Shown piece after piece: positions 1-7,637 of a stretch of 56,253 nucleotides of DNA. Origin of the DNA: Cycloclasticus sp. symbiont of Poecilosclerida sp. M (GTDB lineage Bacteria; Pseudomonadota; Gammaproteobacteria; Methylococcales; Cycloclasticaceae); the NCBI GenBank assembly GCA_002101225.1, contig LWTN01000240.1, positions 1 to 56,253 on the forward strand, read 5' to 3'. The stretch's first letter is position 1. Every line of letters starts with the position of its first letter. A model generated the notes under the pieces. The model saw only the letters and a program-made list of their open reading frames with translations. It searched no databases and was not told the DNA's origin. The translations under genes and the position numbers were made by a program.

Positions 1-110
1 AAGATCATTTTCATCGCTTTTTAAAAGAATGTGAATGGCGATTTAACAACAGTGATCCAAAGAGTCAGTTAAAGCAACTGAATCAATGGGTTAAAGAGAA
101 ACTGGGCTAG
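1..110 (+). CDS. C-terminal fragment of an IS1595-family (ISXO2-like DDE) transposase
   Basis: An open frame enters at base 3 and ends with TAG at 108-110, giving 35 residues that begin DHFHRFLKECEWRFNN and end KEKLG. The pattern of an aromatic/His-rich start, then FLKE, an aromatic-rich stretch with R-F-N-N, and a basic tail is characteristic of the extreme C-terminus of IS1595/ISXO2-like transposases as I recall them. The catalytic residues would lie upstream, outside the window. It is partial only because the window starts here; whether the element is intact cannot be judged. Confidence 0.6.
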   Translation, partial: DHFHRFLKECEWRFNNSDPKSQLKQLNQWVKEKLG

Positions 111-127
111 TTATCTAGGACAGCCCC
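1..127 (+). mobile_element. Right end of an IS1595-family-like insertion sequence (partial)
   Basis: The window opens inside a transposase-like reading frame that stops at 108-110. Just downstream, TCTAGGACAGCCCC (114-127) reads GGGGCTGTCCTAGA on the other strand, which looks like a terminal inverted repeat of the GGGCTGTCC type known from some IS1595-family elements. The left end lies outside the window, so neither the matching repeat nor a target duplication (8 bp in this family) can be checked. If the end is at 127, the duplication would begin AATAATTT at 128. Confidence 0.5.
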
Positions 128-159
128 AATAATTTTAAATAGATTGAGTTATTGAACTT

Positions 160-1323
160 ATGATACGATTTTTTTTATTGTTGTTATGTTTCTCTTCAGC
201 GGTATCGTTGGCGGCTACTAAAGTTGTTAATGTAGCTTATCTACACGAAAAATTACCCACACCTCCTGCGTTATCAAATTTAGATCCTATGGTGCTAGGC
301 GAGGGCTTGCAAGGTGTACGTTTGGGTATAGAAGACAGCAATACAACAGGTAAATTCACGGGGCACCATTATAAAATGAAGTACGTCGATGTGGCTGTTG
401 ATAGCAGTGTGCAACTCGCCTTCGATGAGCTCGTTAAAAAGGGTTACCGTTACATTATTGCTAACGTACAGGCGAAAACGTTGACCACCCTTGCGCGTTC
501 GGCAGCGGCAAAAAACATTTTAATATTTAATGTGGCTGCGCAAGATGATGCGCTAAGAAATAAAAGTTGCTCGACTAACGTTGTACATATAACGCCTAGC
601 GATGCGATGAGGGCTGATGCATTAGCCCAGTTTATGTTTAAGAAACGTTGGAAGAAGTGGTTTTTAATTAAAGGCGACTCCGCCGCAGACGAGCAATTCT
701 CATTGGCACTCAAGCGTTCAGCTAAACATTTTGGTATCAAAATTGTTGAAGAAAAAACTTGGCGTTTTCAACACGATGCGAGACGTACGGCACAAGCAGA
801 AATACCTGTTTTTACACAGGCTGATGACTACGATGCAGTCGTCGTGGCCGATGTAGCGGGTTTATTTGGTGAATACTTACCGCTCAATACCTGGTTGCCT
901 CGCCCCGTGGTGGGAACCCAAGGCTTGGTGCCTCGTGCATGGCATCGCACGCACGAGCGTTGGGGTGCTGTGCAACTACAAAATCGTTTTTATGAACAAG
1001 CTGGCCGATGGATGGGTGATGTGGATTATGCGTCTTGGTTAGCCGTAAGAGCGATTGGCGAAAGCGTAACGCGCACGCAAAAAGCGGATTTAGCCAGTGT
1101 TAAGATGTTTATGCTCAGCGAGCAATTTAGTTTGGCTGGATTTAAAGGTACTCGCTTGTCATTCCGTCGTTGGAATCAACAGCTAAGACAACCCGTGCTG
1201 TTAGCAACGGCGCGTTCATTAGTGTCTGTTTTGCCACATAGAGAATTCTTACACCCACGCACTTTCTTGGATACCTTAGGTTATGATGAACCTGAATCAA
1301 GTTGTCAACTAAATACTAATTAA
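160..1323 (+). CDS. PQQ-associated ABC transporter substrate-binding protein (TIGR03863-like)
   Basis: A 387-residue exported protein with an N-terminal signal peptide: basic MIR, a hydrophobic run of about 14 residues, cleavage near Ala18-Ala19. The mature part is a type-I periplasmic-binding-protein-like fold, with alternating beta/alpha segments such as YRYIIANVQ and VVVADVAG. It carries none of the lipid-anchor cysteines of Gram-positive binding proteins. It is the first gene of a four-gene set whose later members are a YVTN beta-propeller, an ABC ATPase and an ABC-2 permease. That is the signature of the transporter found beside PQQ-dependent alcohol dehydrogenase genes in proteobacteria. 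The ligand is unknown. It follows an IS end by only 33 bp, so any promoter must lie within the IS end or the short spacer. Confidence 0.75.
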   Translation: MIRFFLLLLCFSSAVSLAATKVVNVAYLHEKLPTPPALSNLDPMVLGEGLQGVRLGIEDSNTTGKFTGHHYKMKYVDVAVDSSVQLAFDELVKKGYRYIIANVQAKTLTTLARSAAAKNILIFNVAAQDDALRNKSCSTNVVHITPSDAMRADALAQFMFKKRWKKWFLIKGDSAADEQFSLALKRSAKHFGIKIVEEKTWRFQHDARRTAQAEIPVFTQADDYDAVVVADVAGLFGEYLPLNTWLPRPVVGTQGLVPRAWHRTHERWGAVQLQNRFYEQAGRWMGDVDYASWLAVRAIGESVTRTQKADLASVKMFMLSEQFSLAGFKGTRLSFRRWNQQLRQPVLLATARSLVSVLPHREFLHPRTFLDTLGYDEPESSCQLNTN

Positions 1324-1344
1324 GAAGTAGAGTAGCTAAATTTT

Positions 1345-2316
1345 ATGAAAAAAGATTATATGAGAGGATTCGTTTGCAGTTTTTGTTTGCTGTTTAGCGT
1401 ACACGCGTTAGCCGATACCATTTATGTCACTATCGAAAAAGATAACGCCTTGGCGGTTATGGATGGCGAGACGGGTGAATTACTTAAAACCGTTCCTGTG
1501 GGGCAAAGACCGCGCGGTATAGCGCTAAATAAAGATCAAACGCTTTTATATGTCGCGGCCAGTGACGATGATACGATTCAAATTATTGATGTGGCAAGTC
1601 TTAAGGTCGTGGGTGATTTGCCATCAGGCGAAGACCCAGAAACGTTTAGCTTGCACCCGAATGGTAAGTGGCTATACGTATCCAATGAAGACGATAATTT
1701 AGTGACTGTCATTGACGTTGATACAAAGAAAGTTGTCAAACGGATTCCTGTCGGCGTAGAACCCGAAGGTGTGGCGGCCAGTTCAGATGGAAAGTGGGTT
1801 GTGAATACATCTGAGACGACCAATATGGCGCATTGGATTGACCCTGAAAGCCAAACAATCAAAGCTAACACATTGGTTGACCCACGCCCACGGGCAGCGG
1901 CCTTTTCGCAAGATAGTAAGAATTTATTCATCACCTCAGAGATTGGTGGTTCGCTTTCACGTTTAGACGTAGCGAGTAAAGAGATTAAAGATAAGGCTTA
2001 CTTCAAAATCCCAGGTGTTGCGAAGGAGCTCGTGCAGCCAGTGGGTGTATTGGTGCACCCAAATGGGAAGTTAGTATTTGTGGCACTAGGGCCTGCTAAT
2101 CGTGTTGCTGTTGTTGATGCTGCGACGATGGAAGTCAAAAAGTATTTGCTGGTGGGGCAGCGCGTATGGAATTTAGCCTTTTCTCCAGACTTATCGCGTT
2201 TGTATACGACGAATGGTGTGAGTAACGATATTTCAATTATTGACGTTAAATCGTTAAAGGTAAAAAAATCTATTCGTGTCGGCCGATACCCTTGGGGTCT
2301 TGCAGTTAAACCATGA
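1345..2316 (+). CDS. PQQ-dependent catabolism-associated YVTN beta-propeller protein (TIGR03866-like)
   Basis: A 323-residue protein with a signal peptide ending near ALA-D (residues 22-24). It is then built of about seven repeats of roughly 42 residues, each with the pattern xVSNxxDxxVxVID, followed by a vPVGxxPxG turn. Clear copies are AVMDGETGELLKTVPVGQRPRG, where the repeat begins, VIDVDTKKVVKRIPVG and IIDVKSLKVKKSIRVGRYPWG at the C-terminus (each split here by position only). YVTN propellers of this type are periplasmic and fold as closed seven-bladed rings. This one consistently accompanies the PQQ-linked ABC genes and may be the transporter's periplasmic partner (inference). It starts 21 bp after the binding-protein stop and overlaps the ATPase start by 4 bp (ATGA), which implies translational coupling. 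Confidence 0.78.
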   Translation: MKKDYMRGFVCSFCLLFSVHALADTIYVTIEKDNALAVMDGETGELLKTVPVGQRPRGIALNKDQTLLYVAASDDDTIQIIDVASLKVVGDLPSGEDPETFSLHPNGKWLYVSNEDDNLVTVIDVDTKKVVKRIPVGVEPEGVAASSDGKWVVNTSETTNMAHWIDPESQTIKANTLVDPRPRAAAFSQDSKNLFITSEIGGSLSRLDVASKEIKDKAYFKIPGVAKELVQPVGVLVHPNGKLVFVALGPANRVAVVDAATMEVKKYLLVGQRVWNLAFSPDLSRLYTTNGVSNDISIIDVKSLKVKKSIRVGRYPWGLAVKP

Positions 2317-3059
2317 GCCAAACAGGTGGTTTTTCATTACAGGTAGAAGCACTGAGTTATGCGTACGACGAAAAGCGGGCGCTTAATAATGTTAATTTTT
2401 CGTTACAACCCAAAGACTGTACTATTTTGTTGGGTCCCAATGGCGCGGGTAAAACAACGCTTTTTTCGCTCATCACCCACCTCTATAGTGCGCGTGAGGG
2501 CCGTGTTTTAATTAACGGATACGATGTTAAAAAGCAGCCCAGCCTTGCTTTAGCTAACTTAGGCGTGGTGTTTCAGCAGACAACCTTAGACCTTGATTTA
2601 AGCGTGTTACAGAACCTCAAGTACCACGCTTCTTTACACGGTATGGGGCGCAAACAAACGGTGGCAAGAATTCAGCAAGAACTCGAGCGCCAAGGGATGT
2701 ATGAACGTCGTAACGAACAAGTGAAATTATTAAATGGTGGTCACCGTCGCCGCGTTGAAATAGCAAGGGCGTTGCTACATCAGCCCTCTATTTTGTTATT
2801 GGACGAACCCACGGTGGGTTTAGATATGCCAAGCCGTAAAGGAATCGTAGAGCACGTGCACAGTCTGTGTAAAGACGATAATTTGTCCGTTCTATGGGCA
2901 ACGCATTTATTTGACGAGGCGTATGAAACGGATCAGCTTGTGGTTTTACACGCGGGCGAGGTAAAAGCAAACGGTTCAGTGAAAGAGGTCTGCGAGCAAC
3001 AATCAGCTAACGACATCGCTGCGGCCTTTCAACAGCTAACGGCCAAGAAGGCATCATGA
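2313..3059 (+). CDS. ABC transporter ATP-binding protein, PQQ-associated (TIGR03864-like)
   Basis: A 248-residue ABC ATPase. Walker A GPNGAGKT lies at about residues 42-49, the Q-loop at VVFQQ, Walker B at ILLLDEP and the H-switch at WATHL. The signature motif is LNGGH rather than LSGGQ: Ser is replaced by Asn and Gln by His. I recall this variant as usual for the PQQ-linked subfamily, so it need not mean loss of activity. It overlaps both neighbours by 4 bp (ATGA), so ATPase and permease are probably made in stoichiometric amounts. The expected partner is the ABC-2 permease immediately downstream. Confidence 0.82.
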   Translation: MSQTGGFSLQVEALSYAYDEKRALNNVNFSLQPKDCTILLGPNGAGKTTLFSLITHLYSAREGRVLINGYDVKKQPSLALANLGVVFQQTTLDLDLSVLQNLKYHASLHGMGRKQTVARIQQELERQGMYERRNEQVKLLNGGHRRRVEIARALLHQPSILLLDEPTVGLDMPSRKGIVEHVHSLCKDDNLSVLWATHLFDEAYETDQLVVLHAGEVKANGSVKEVCEQQSANDIAAAFQQLTAKKAS

Positions 3060-3865
3060 AATCACGTCACGCCTCGATTGCTCTAAACGGCATTATTAAA
3101 CGAGAGTTGTGGCGCTTCTTGCGTCAGCGCGAGCGCTTTGTTGCGGCACTTGTTCGCCCGTTGGTCTGGTTGTTTGTCTTTGCTGCGGGTTTTCGTTCTA
3201 CACTCGGTATCGCGATTATCCCGCCCTACGAAACGTATATCCTTTACGAGGTTTATATTGCCGTTGGTTTGATTGGTATGATCCAACTATTTAATGGCAT
3301 GCAAAGCTCGTTATCGATGGTCTATGACCGTGAAATGGGTAGCATGAAAACCCTACTCATTAGTCCTTTGCCGCGCTGGTTTTTATTAACCGGTAAATTG
3401 ATGGCGGGGGCGTTTGTTTCAATTATGCAGGTGTATACATTTTTATTGGTCGCTTGGTTTTACGATATTCAGGCCCCGTGGCTCGGTTACCTTACCTTGT
3501 TGCCAGCGCTTATCTTGGTAGGGCTTATGTTGGGCGCTTTAGGTATGTTGCTGTCGTCATTTATTAAGCAACTGGAGAACTTCGCGGGCATCATGAACTT
3601 TGTCATCTTTCCGATGTTTTTTATGTCGACCGCTTTGTATCCGCTGTGGAAAATCAAAGAGTCGAGTGAACTATTGCATACTCTAGCGAGTTACAACCCA
3701 TTTTCTCAGGCGGTTGAACTGCTTCGTTTTGCGCTATATGGACAGTTTAACGCGTATGCCTTTGTGTACACCTTGGTTTCGTTTGCTATTTTCATGGGCG
3801 TTGCGATTTGGGGGTATAACCCGTCAAAAGGCATGATGGTTAAAAAAGGTGGCGGCCCTCCTTGA
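3056..3865 (+). CDS. ABC-2 type transporter permease, PQQ-associated (TIGR03861/PedC-like)
   Basis: A 269-residue ABC-2 membrane protein with a basic cytoplasmic N-terminus and about six hydrophobic segments. The conserved MGSMKTLLISPLPRW coupling region sits in the middle, around residues 95-110. The family layout is that of exporters, which is odd beside a periplasmic binding protein, but the same mixture is characteristic of this PQQ-linked set. It has been proposed to move alcohols, aldehydes or a cofactor-related compound; no substrate is established. Its stop codon overlaps a TTGACA hexamer that may serve miaB. Confidence 0.8.
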   Translation: MKSRHASIALNGIIKRELWRFLRQRERFVAALVRPLVWLFVFAAGFRSTLGIAIIPPYETYILYEVYIAVGLIGMIQLFNGMQSSLSMVYDREMGSMKTLLISPLPRWFLLTGKLMAGAFVSIMQVYTFLLVAWFYDIQAPWLGYLTLLPALILVGLMLGALGMLLSSFIKQLENFAGIMNFVIFPMFFMSTALYPLWKIKESSELLHTLASYNPFSQAVELLRFALYGQFNAYAFVYTLVSFAIFMGVAIWGYNPSKGMMVKKGGGPP

Positions 3866-3890
3866 CAGCTTTAGCTGCGCTTACTGTGTT
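3862..3890 (+). promoter_or_regulatory. Possible sigma-70 promoter for miaB operon
   Basis: A consensus -35 TTGACA (3862-3867) overlaps the permease stop. With a 17-nt spacer the -10 would be TGTGTT (3885-3890), only a fair match. A better hexamer, TAAAAT at 3901-3906, is too far away for this -35 element. Confidence 0.3.
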
Positions 3891-3916
3891 CGCCCTATGT
3901 TAAAATCCGGTTCGAT

Positions 3917-5293
3917 ATGACGAAGAAATTATTTATACGAACACACGGTTGCCAGATGAATGAATATGATTCTGAGAAGATGGCGGACGTGTTAGCCGAA
4001 TCGCATGGTTTGGTTTTAACGGACAAGGAGGCAGAAGCCGATGTGTTGTTGTTAAACACGTGTTCTATTCGTGAGAAAGCACAAGAAAGAGTATTTCATC
4101 AATTGGGTCGTTGGCGCCCGTTAAAAGAACGCAATAAAGACGTGTTGATTGGCGTGGGTGGTTGTGTTGCAAGCCAAGAAGGTAAGGTTATTCGCCGTCG
4201 AGCACCCTATGTTGATGTGGTGTTTGGACCGCAGACTCTGCACCGTTTGCCTGCGATGTTGACGCAAGCCCAGAGCAAAAAAAAACTGGTTATGGATATC
4301 TCTTTTCCAGAAATTGAGAAATTCGACAATCTCCCTGAACCTCGTGCAGAAGGCCCAAAAGCTTATGTTTCCGTGATGGAAGGTTGTAGTAAATATTGCA
4401 CGTTTTGTGTGGTGCCGTATACCCGTGGTGAAGAGGTAAGCCGACCTCTAGATGATGTGATTGCAGAAGTGTCTAGTCTCGCATCTCAAGGCGTTAGAGA
4501 GGTTAATTTACTAGGTCAAAACGTTAACGCATATCGGGGCGAAATGGTCGACGGGGAGACCGCTGATTTTGCCTTATTGCTTCACTATGTCGCCGCGATT
4601 GACGGTATCGACAGGATTCGCTTTACCACCTCACACCCTAAAGAATTTTCAGAGAGCCTCATTCAAGCCTACGAAGATATTCCGGAATTGGTGGATCACC
4701 TTCATTTGCCCGTTCAAAGTGGAAGCAACAGCGTATTAGCAAGAATGAAACGCGGCCACGAGATTGACGAGTACATTGAAAAGTTAGAACGGCTTCGAAA
4801 AATACGGCCCAATATAAGTCTCTCATCGGATTTTATTATTGGTTTTCCACAAGAAACAGACGAAGAGTTTGAGCAAACAATCGCGTTAATTAAGAAAATA
4901 GGTTTTGATTTTTCATTTAGTTTTATTTTTAGTGCGCGGCCGGGTACGCCAGCTGCTGATATGCAAGACGATATCGCAATGGATATTAAGAAGCTGCGAC
5001 TTGAAAGACTGCAAAAGATTATTGCTCAACAAACGGCTGCGCTATCTGAGAATATGGTGGGCACAACGCAGAGCATTCTGGTTGAGGGAGAGTCAAAGAA
5101 GAACTCTCTGCAGATAACCGGGCGTACAGAAAATAATCGAGTGGTTAATTTTGCAGGTCACCCTCGTTTATCAGGTCAGTTTGTTGATGTTTTGATAACG
5201 GAGGCCTTGCCGTATTCACTTAAAGGAAGAATGGTAAGCACGCAAGCTGAGACGGGTCGGTACGAAGAAAAAATGAGGCGTACAGTTTCTTAA
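3917..5293 (+). CDS. miaB: tRNA-2-methylthio-N6-isopentenyladenosine37 synthase MiaB
   Basis: A 458-residue radical-SAM methylthiotransferase that adds the 2-methylthio group to i6A37 of tRNAs reading UNN codons. The N-terminal UPF0004 domain has cluster cysteines C12, C49 and C83. The radical-SAM core carries CX3CX2C at C157, C161 and C164 ([10 protein letters not shown]). A TRAM domain closes the protein, from about residue 385. The length matches the family. The ATG at 3917 is directly followed by the conserved [16 protein letters not shown] start. It abuts phoH with no gap, as in the standard gammaproteobacterial miaB-ybeZ-ybeY-ybeX-lnt operon. Confidence 0.96.
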   Translation: MTKKLFIRTHGCQMNEYDSEKMADVLAESHGLVLTDKEAEADVLLLNTCSIREKAQERVFHQLGRWRPLKERNKDVLIGVGGCVASQEGKVIRRRAPYVDVVFGPQTLHRLPAMLTQAQSKKKLVMDISFPEIEKFDNLPEPRAEGPKAYVSVMEGCSKYCTFCVVPYTRGEEVSRPLDDVIAEVSSLASQGVREVNLLGQNVNAYRGEMVDGETADFALLLHYVAAIDGIDRIRFTTSHPKEFSESLIQAYEDIPELVDHLHLPVQSGSNSVLARMKRGHEIDEYIEKLERLRKIRPNISLSSDFIIGFPQETDEEFEQTIALIKKIGFDFSFSFIFSARPGTPAADMQDDIAMDIKKLRLERLQKIIAQQTAALSENMVGTTQSILVEGESKKNSLQITGRTENNRVVNFAGHPRLSGQFVDVLITEALPYSLKGRMVSTQAETGRYEEKMRRTVS

Positions 5294-6262
5294 TTGAGTG
5301 ATTCACAGACAACAATAGGCGCTAGCCTAGAACCCTTAAATAATAAGTGGTTGGCTAATTTGTGTGGACAACATAATGAACACTTAAGTCAATTGGAAGA
5401 ACGCTTTGTTGTAACGATTAAAAATCGTGGCAATCATTTTAATGTGAGCGGCGAGAAACCACAGGTCAACAAGACAGTCGACGCGTTAAATGAATTATAC
5501 GCACTCGCAGAGCACGAGCTATTAACGCCTGCACTTATTCATTTGCGCATTCAAGAAGGCCAAACGGCTGATGCTAACGCTCCTCCTCCGAGCGAAAGGG
5601 GTGTTATCTACACACCGAGAAAGTCAATAAAGCCGCGTGGAATTAATCAGCATGCCTACGTTAAAAGCATTGCCGAAAACGATGTTGTTTTTGGAGTCGG
5701 CCCTGCAGGTACGGGTAAAACTTATCTCGCTGTTGCTTGTGCGGTTGAGGCGTTAGAAAGAGATGAAGTGAGACGAATCGTTTTGGCGCGTCCAGCGGTA
5801 GAGGCCGGTGAGCGCTTAGGCTTCTTGCCAGGCGACCTAAGCGAAAAAATAAATCCATATCTCATGCCTTTATACGATGCTTTATATGAGATGCTTGGGA
5901 ATGAACGGGTTGAGAAATTAATTGAAAAAAACGTTATAGAAATCGCGCCGTTGGCCTTTATGCGTGGGCGAACCTTGAGCGAAGCCTTTATTATTTTAGA
6001 CGAGGCGCAAAATACGACACCAAAGCAAATTAAAATGTTTTTGACGCGTATTGGCTATGGTTCTACCGTTGTGGTGACGGGGGATATAACTCAAATTGAT
6101 CTACCCAACCATGTCGAGTCGGGTCTATGTTTAGCGTTGCGTATACTGCAAAATATTGACGGTATCAGCTTCAGCCAGTTTGAAGCGAAAGACATTATGC
6201 GGCACCCTATCGTGCAGAAAATCGTCACTGCGTATGACTCACATAAAGAGGATGAGTCCTAA
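5294..6262 (+). CDS. ybeZ: PhoH-family ATPase (YbeZ)
   Basis: A 322-residue PhoH-like ATPase of the YbeZ subgroup. Walker A is GPAGTGKT at residues 136-143; Walker B is FIILDEAQN. An N-terminal KH-like region precedes the ATPase. YbeZ works with the neighbouring endonuclease YbeY in rRNA maturation and ribosome quality control. The start is TTG at 5294, the base immediately after the miaB stop (TAATTG). No ATG gives a full N-terminus, so translation is likely coupled to miaB termination. The 3' end overlaps ybeY by 11 bp. Confidence 0.93.
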   Translation: MSDSQTTIGASLEPLNNKWLANLCGQHNEHLSQLEERFVVTIKNRGNHFNVSGEKPQVNKTVDALNELYALAEHELLTPALIHLRIQEGQTADANAPPPSERGVIYTPRKSIKPRGINQHAYVKSIAENDVVFGVGPAGTGKTYLAVACAVEALERDEVRRIVLARPAVEAGERLGFLPGDLSEKINPYLMPLYDALYEMLGNERVEKLIEKNVIEIAPLAFMRGRTLSEAFIILDEAQNTTPKQIKMFLTRIGYGSTVVVTGDITQIDLPNHVESGLCLALRILQNIDGISFSQFEAKDIMRHPIVQKIVTAYDSHKEDES

Positions 6263-6734
6263 GTTGATGCTGGAGGTTCAGTCAGCATGTGAAGGTTTAG
6301 CTGTGCCCAATACCGAGTTGTTTGAGCAGTGGGTGAGTATTGCCTTACGCGGTAAACAAGATGCAAGTGTTGTAATCAGGCTAGTGGATTTAGCTGAAGG
6401 TGCCGAGCTTAATGAAACATACCGTAAAAAAAGTGGCGCGACTAATGTCCTTAGCTTTCCATTTGAAAGGCCAGAAGGTTTGCCAGCCAGTGAGCTGAGT
6501 GAAGAGGTGTTAGGCGATTTGGTTATTTGTGTGCCGATTGTTATCGAGGAAGCCGGTGCTCAAAATAAGCCCGTGTTGGATCATTGGGCCCACCTTGTGA
6601 TTCATGGTTGTTTTCATTTGCAAGGTTACGACCATGTTGATGATAAGCAGGCGCTTGAAATGGAAGCGTTAGAGGTGCAGTTGCTAGCCGAGCTAGATAT
6701 TAAAAACCCCTATATTGAATGTATAAGTGCATGA
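6252..6734 (+). CDS. ybeY: Endoribonuclease YbeY, rRNA maturation factor
   Basis: A single-domain metalloprotein of 160 residues with the family signature HGCFHLQGYDH at residues 118-128; its three histidines bind zinc. It takes part in 16S rRNA 3'-end maturation and 70S quality control. The frame stays open further upstream inside phoH. I chose ATG 6252 because MSPKLMLEVQSACEG aligns with the E. coli start and the overlap with phoH is only 11 bp. TTG 6264 or ATG 6267, both better spaced from AAAGAGG at 6245-6251, are real alternatives. The end overlaps corC by 4 bp. Confidence 0.93.
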   Translation: MSPKLMLEVQSACEGLAVPNTELFEQWVSIALRGKQDASVVIRLVDLAEGAELNETYRKKSGATNVLSFPFERPEGLPASELSEEVLGDLVICVPIVIEEAGAQNKPVLDHWAHLVIHGCFHLQGYDHVDDKQALEMEALEVQLLAELDIKNPYIECISA

Positions 6735-7588
6735 ATAAAGAGCAAGAAAAAGACCCGCAACAGCGTTCGTGGCTTGAGCGTATAGGCTATGCGCTAATAG
6801 GCGAGCTTAAAAATCTTGATGATTTAATCAGCCTGATTCGTGGTGCAGAAAAAGCGAACCTATTAGGCCCCGATGCGCTTGCGATGATAGAGGGTGTGTT
6901 GCAGGTCTCCGAGCTGCAAGTTAGAGACATTATGTTGCCGCGCCCGCAAATTATTTTTATTTCACGCGATGCAAGCTTGGAAGATATATATTCTGCCGTA
7001 ATTGCCGCTTCGCATTCTCGTTTTCCTGTGCAGGACGATGAAACGTCTGAAGTGGTTGGAATTTTATTGGCAAAAGACTTATTACCTTATGTAGATAAGG
7101 CTAAGAGCCAGAGTTTTGATGTGCGCGATGTGATGCGTCAGGCAATATTTGTACCAGAGAGCAAACGCCTCAATGTGATGTTGAATGAGTTTAGAATGCA
7201 TCGTAATCATATGGCGATGGTCGTCGATGAGTACGGCTCGGTAGCAGGTCTGATAACGATAGAAGATGTACTCGAACAAATTGTGGGTGAAATTGAGGAC
7301 GAGCACGATTTTGAAGAAGAAGCGTCCATTCTTCAGCGCAGCGAAGATGAATTTACGATTAAAGCGTTGACAGAAATAGTGGCTTTTAATGAACGCTTTA
7401 GCACGAATTATTCGGATGATTACGACACAGTGGGTGGCTTTGTTATTAAACGTTTTGGCCACGTCCCCAAAAGCGGTGAAACAATGCTCGTGGACAACTT
7501 GCAGTTTGAAGTGTTACGCGCTGATAACCGTCGTGTTCACCTCTTGCGTATGACAATTTTGCCGTTGCTAGAAAAAGATGAGAGCTAG
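6731..7588 (+). CDS. corC: CorC/YbeX-type CBS-domain protein
   Basis: About 285 residues. There is no membrane segment; a tandem CBS pair (about residues 65-190) begins with the conserved VRDIMLPRPQI and contains DEYGSVAGLITIEDVLEQIVGEI. A CorC/HlyC transporter-associated domain follows (about 205-280). The family is linked to Mg2+/Co2+ efflux, and YbeX is also connected to ribosome homeostasis. ATG 6731 overlaps the ybeY stop (ATGA). An in-frame ATG four codons upstream is less likely. It sits between ybeY and lnt as in E. coli. Confidence 0.92.
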   Translation: MNKEQEKDPQQRSWLERIGYALIGELKNLDDLISLIRGAEKANLLGPDALAMIEGVLQVSELQVRDIMLPRPQIIFISRDASLEDIYSAVIAASHSRFPVQDDETSEVVGILLAKDLLPYVDKAKSQSFDVRDVMRQAIFVPESKRLNVMLNEFRMHRNHMAMVVDEYGSVAGLITIEDVLEQIVGEIEDEHDFEEEASILQRSEDEFTIKALTEIVAFNERFSTNYSDDYDTVGGFVIKRFGHVPKSGETMLVDNLQFEVLRADNRRVHLLRMTILPLLEKDES

Positions 7589-7637
7589 CTTGAATCGTTC
7601 TACACAATGCTTGATTAAAGCGTAGCCTCACCTTTTT

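Noticed and set aside
2727-2760. ABC ATPase signature LNGGH as evidence of a dead ATPase
   Set aside because: Walker A, Walker B, Q-loop and H-switch are intact, and the variant is, as I recall, usual in this PQQ-linked subfamily.
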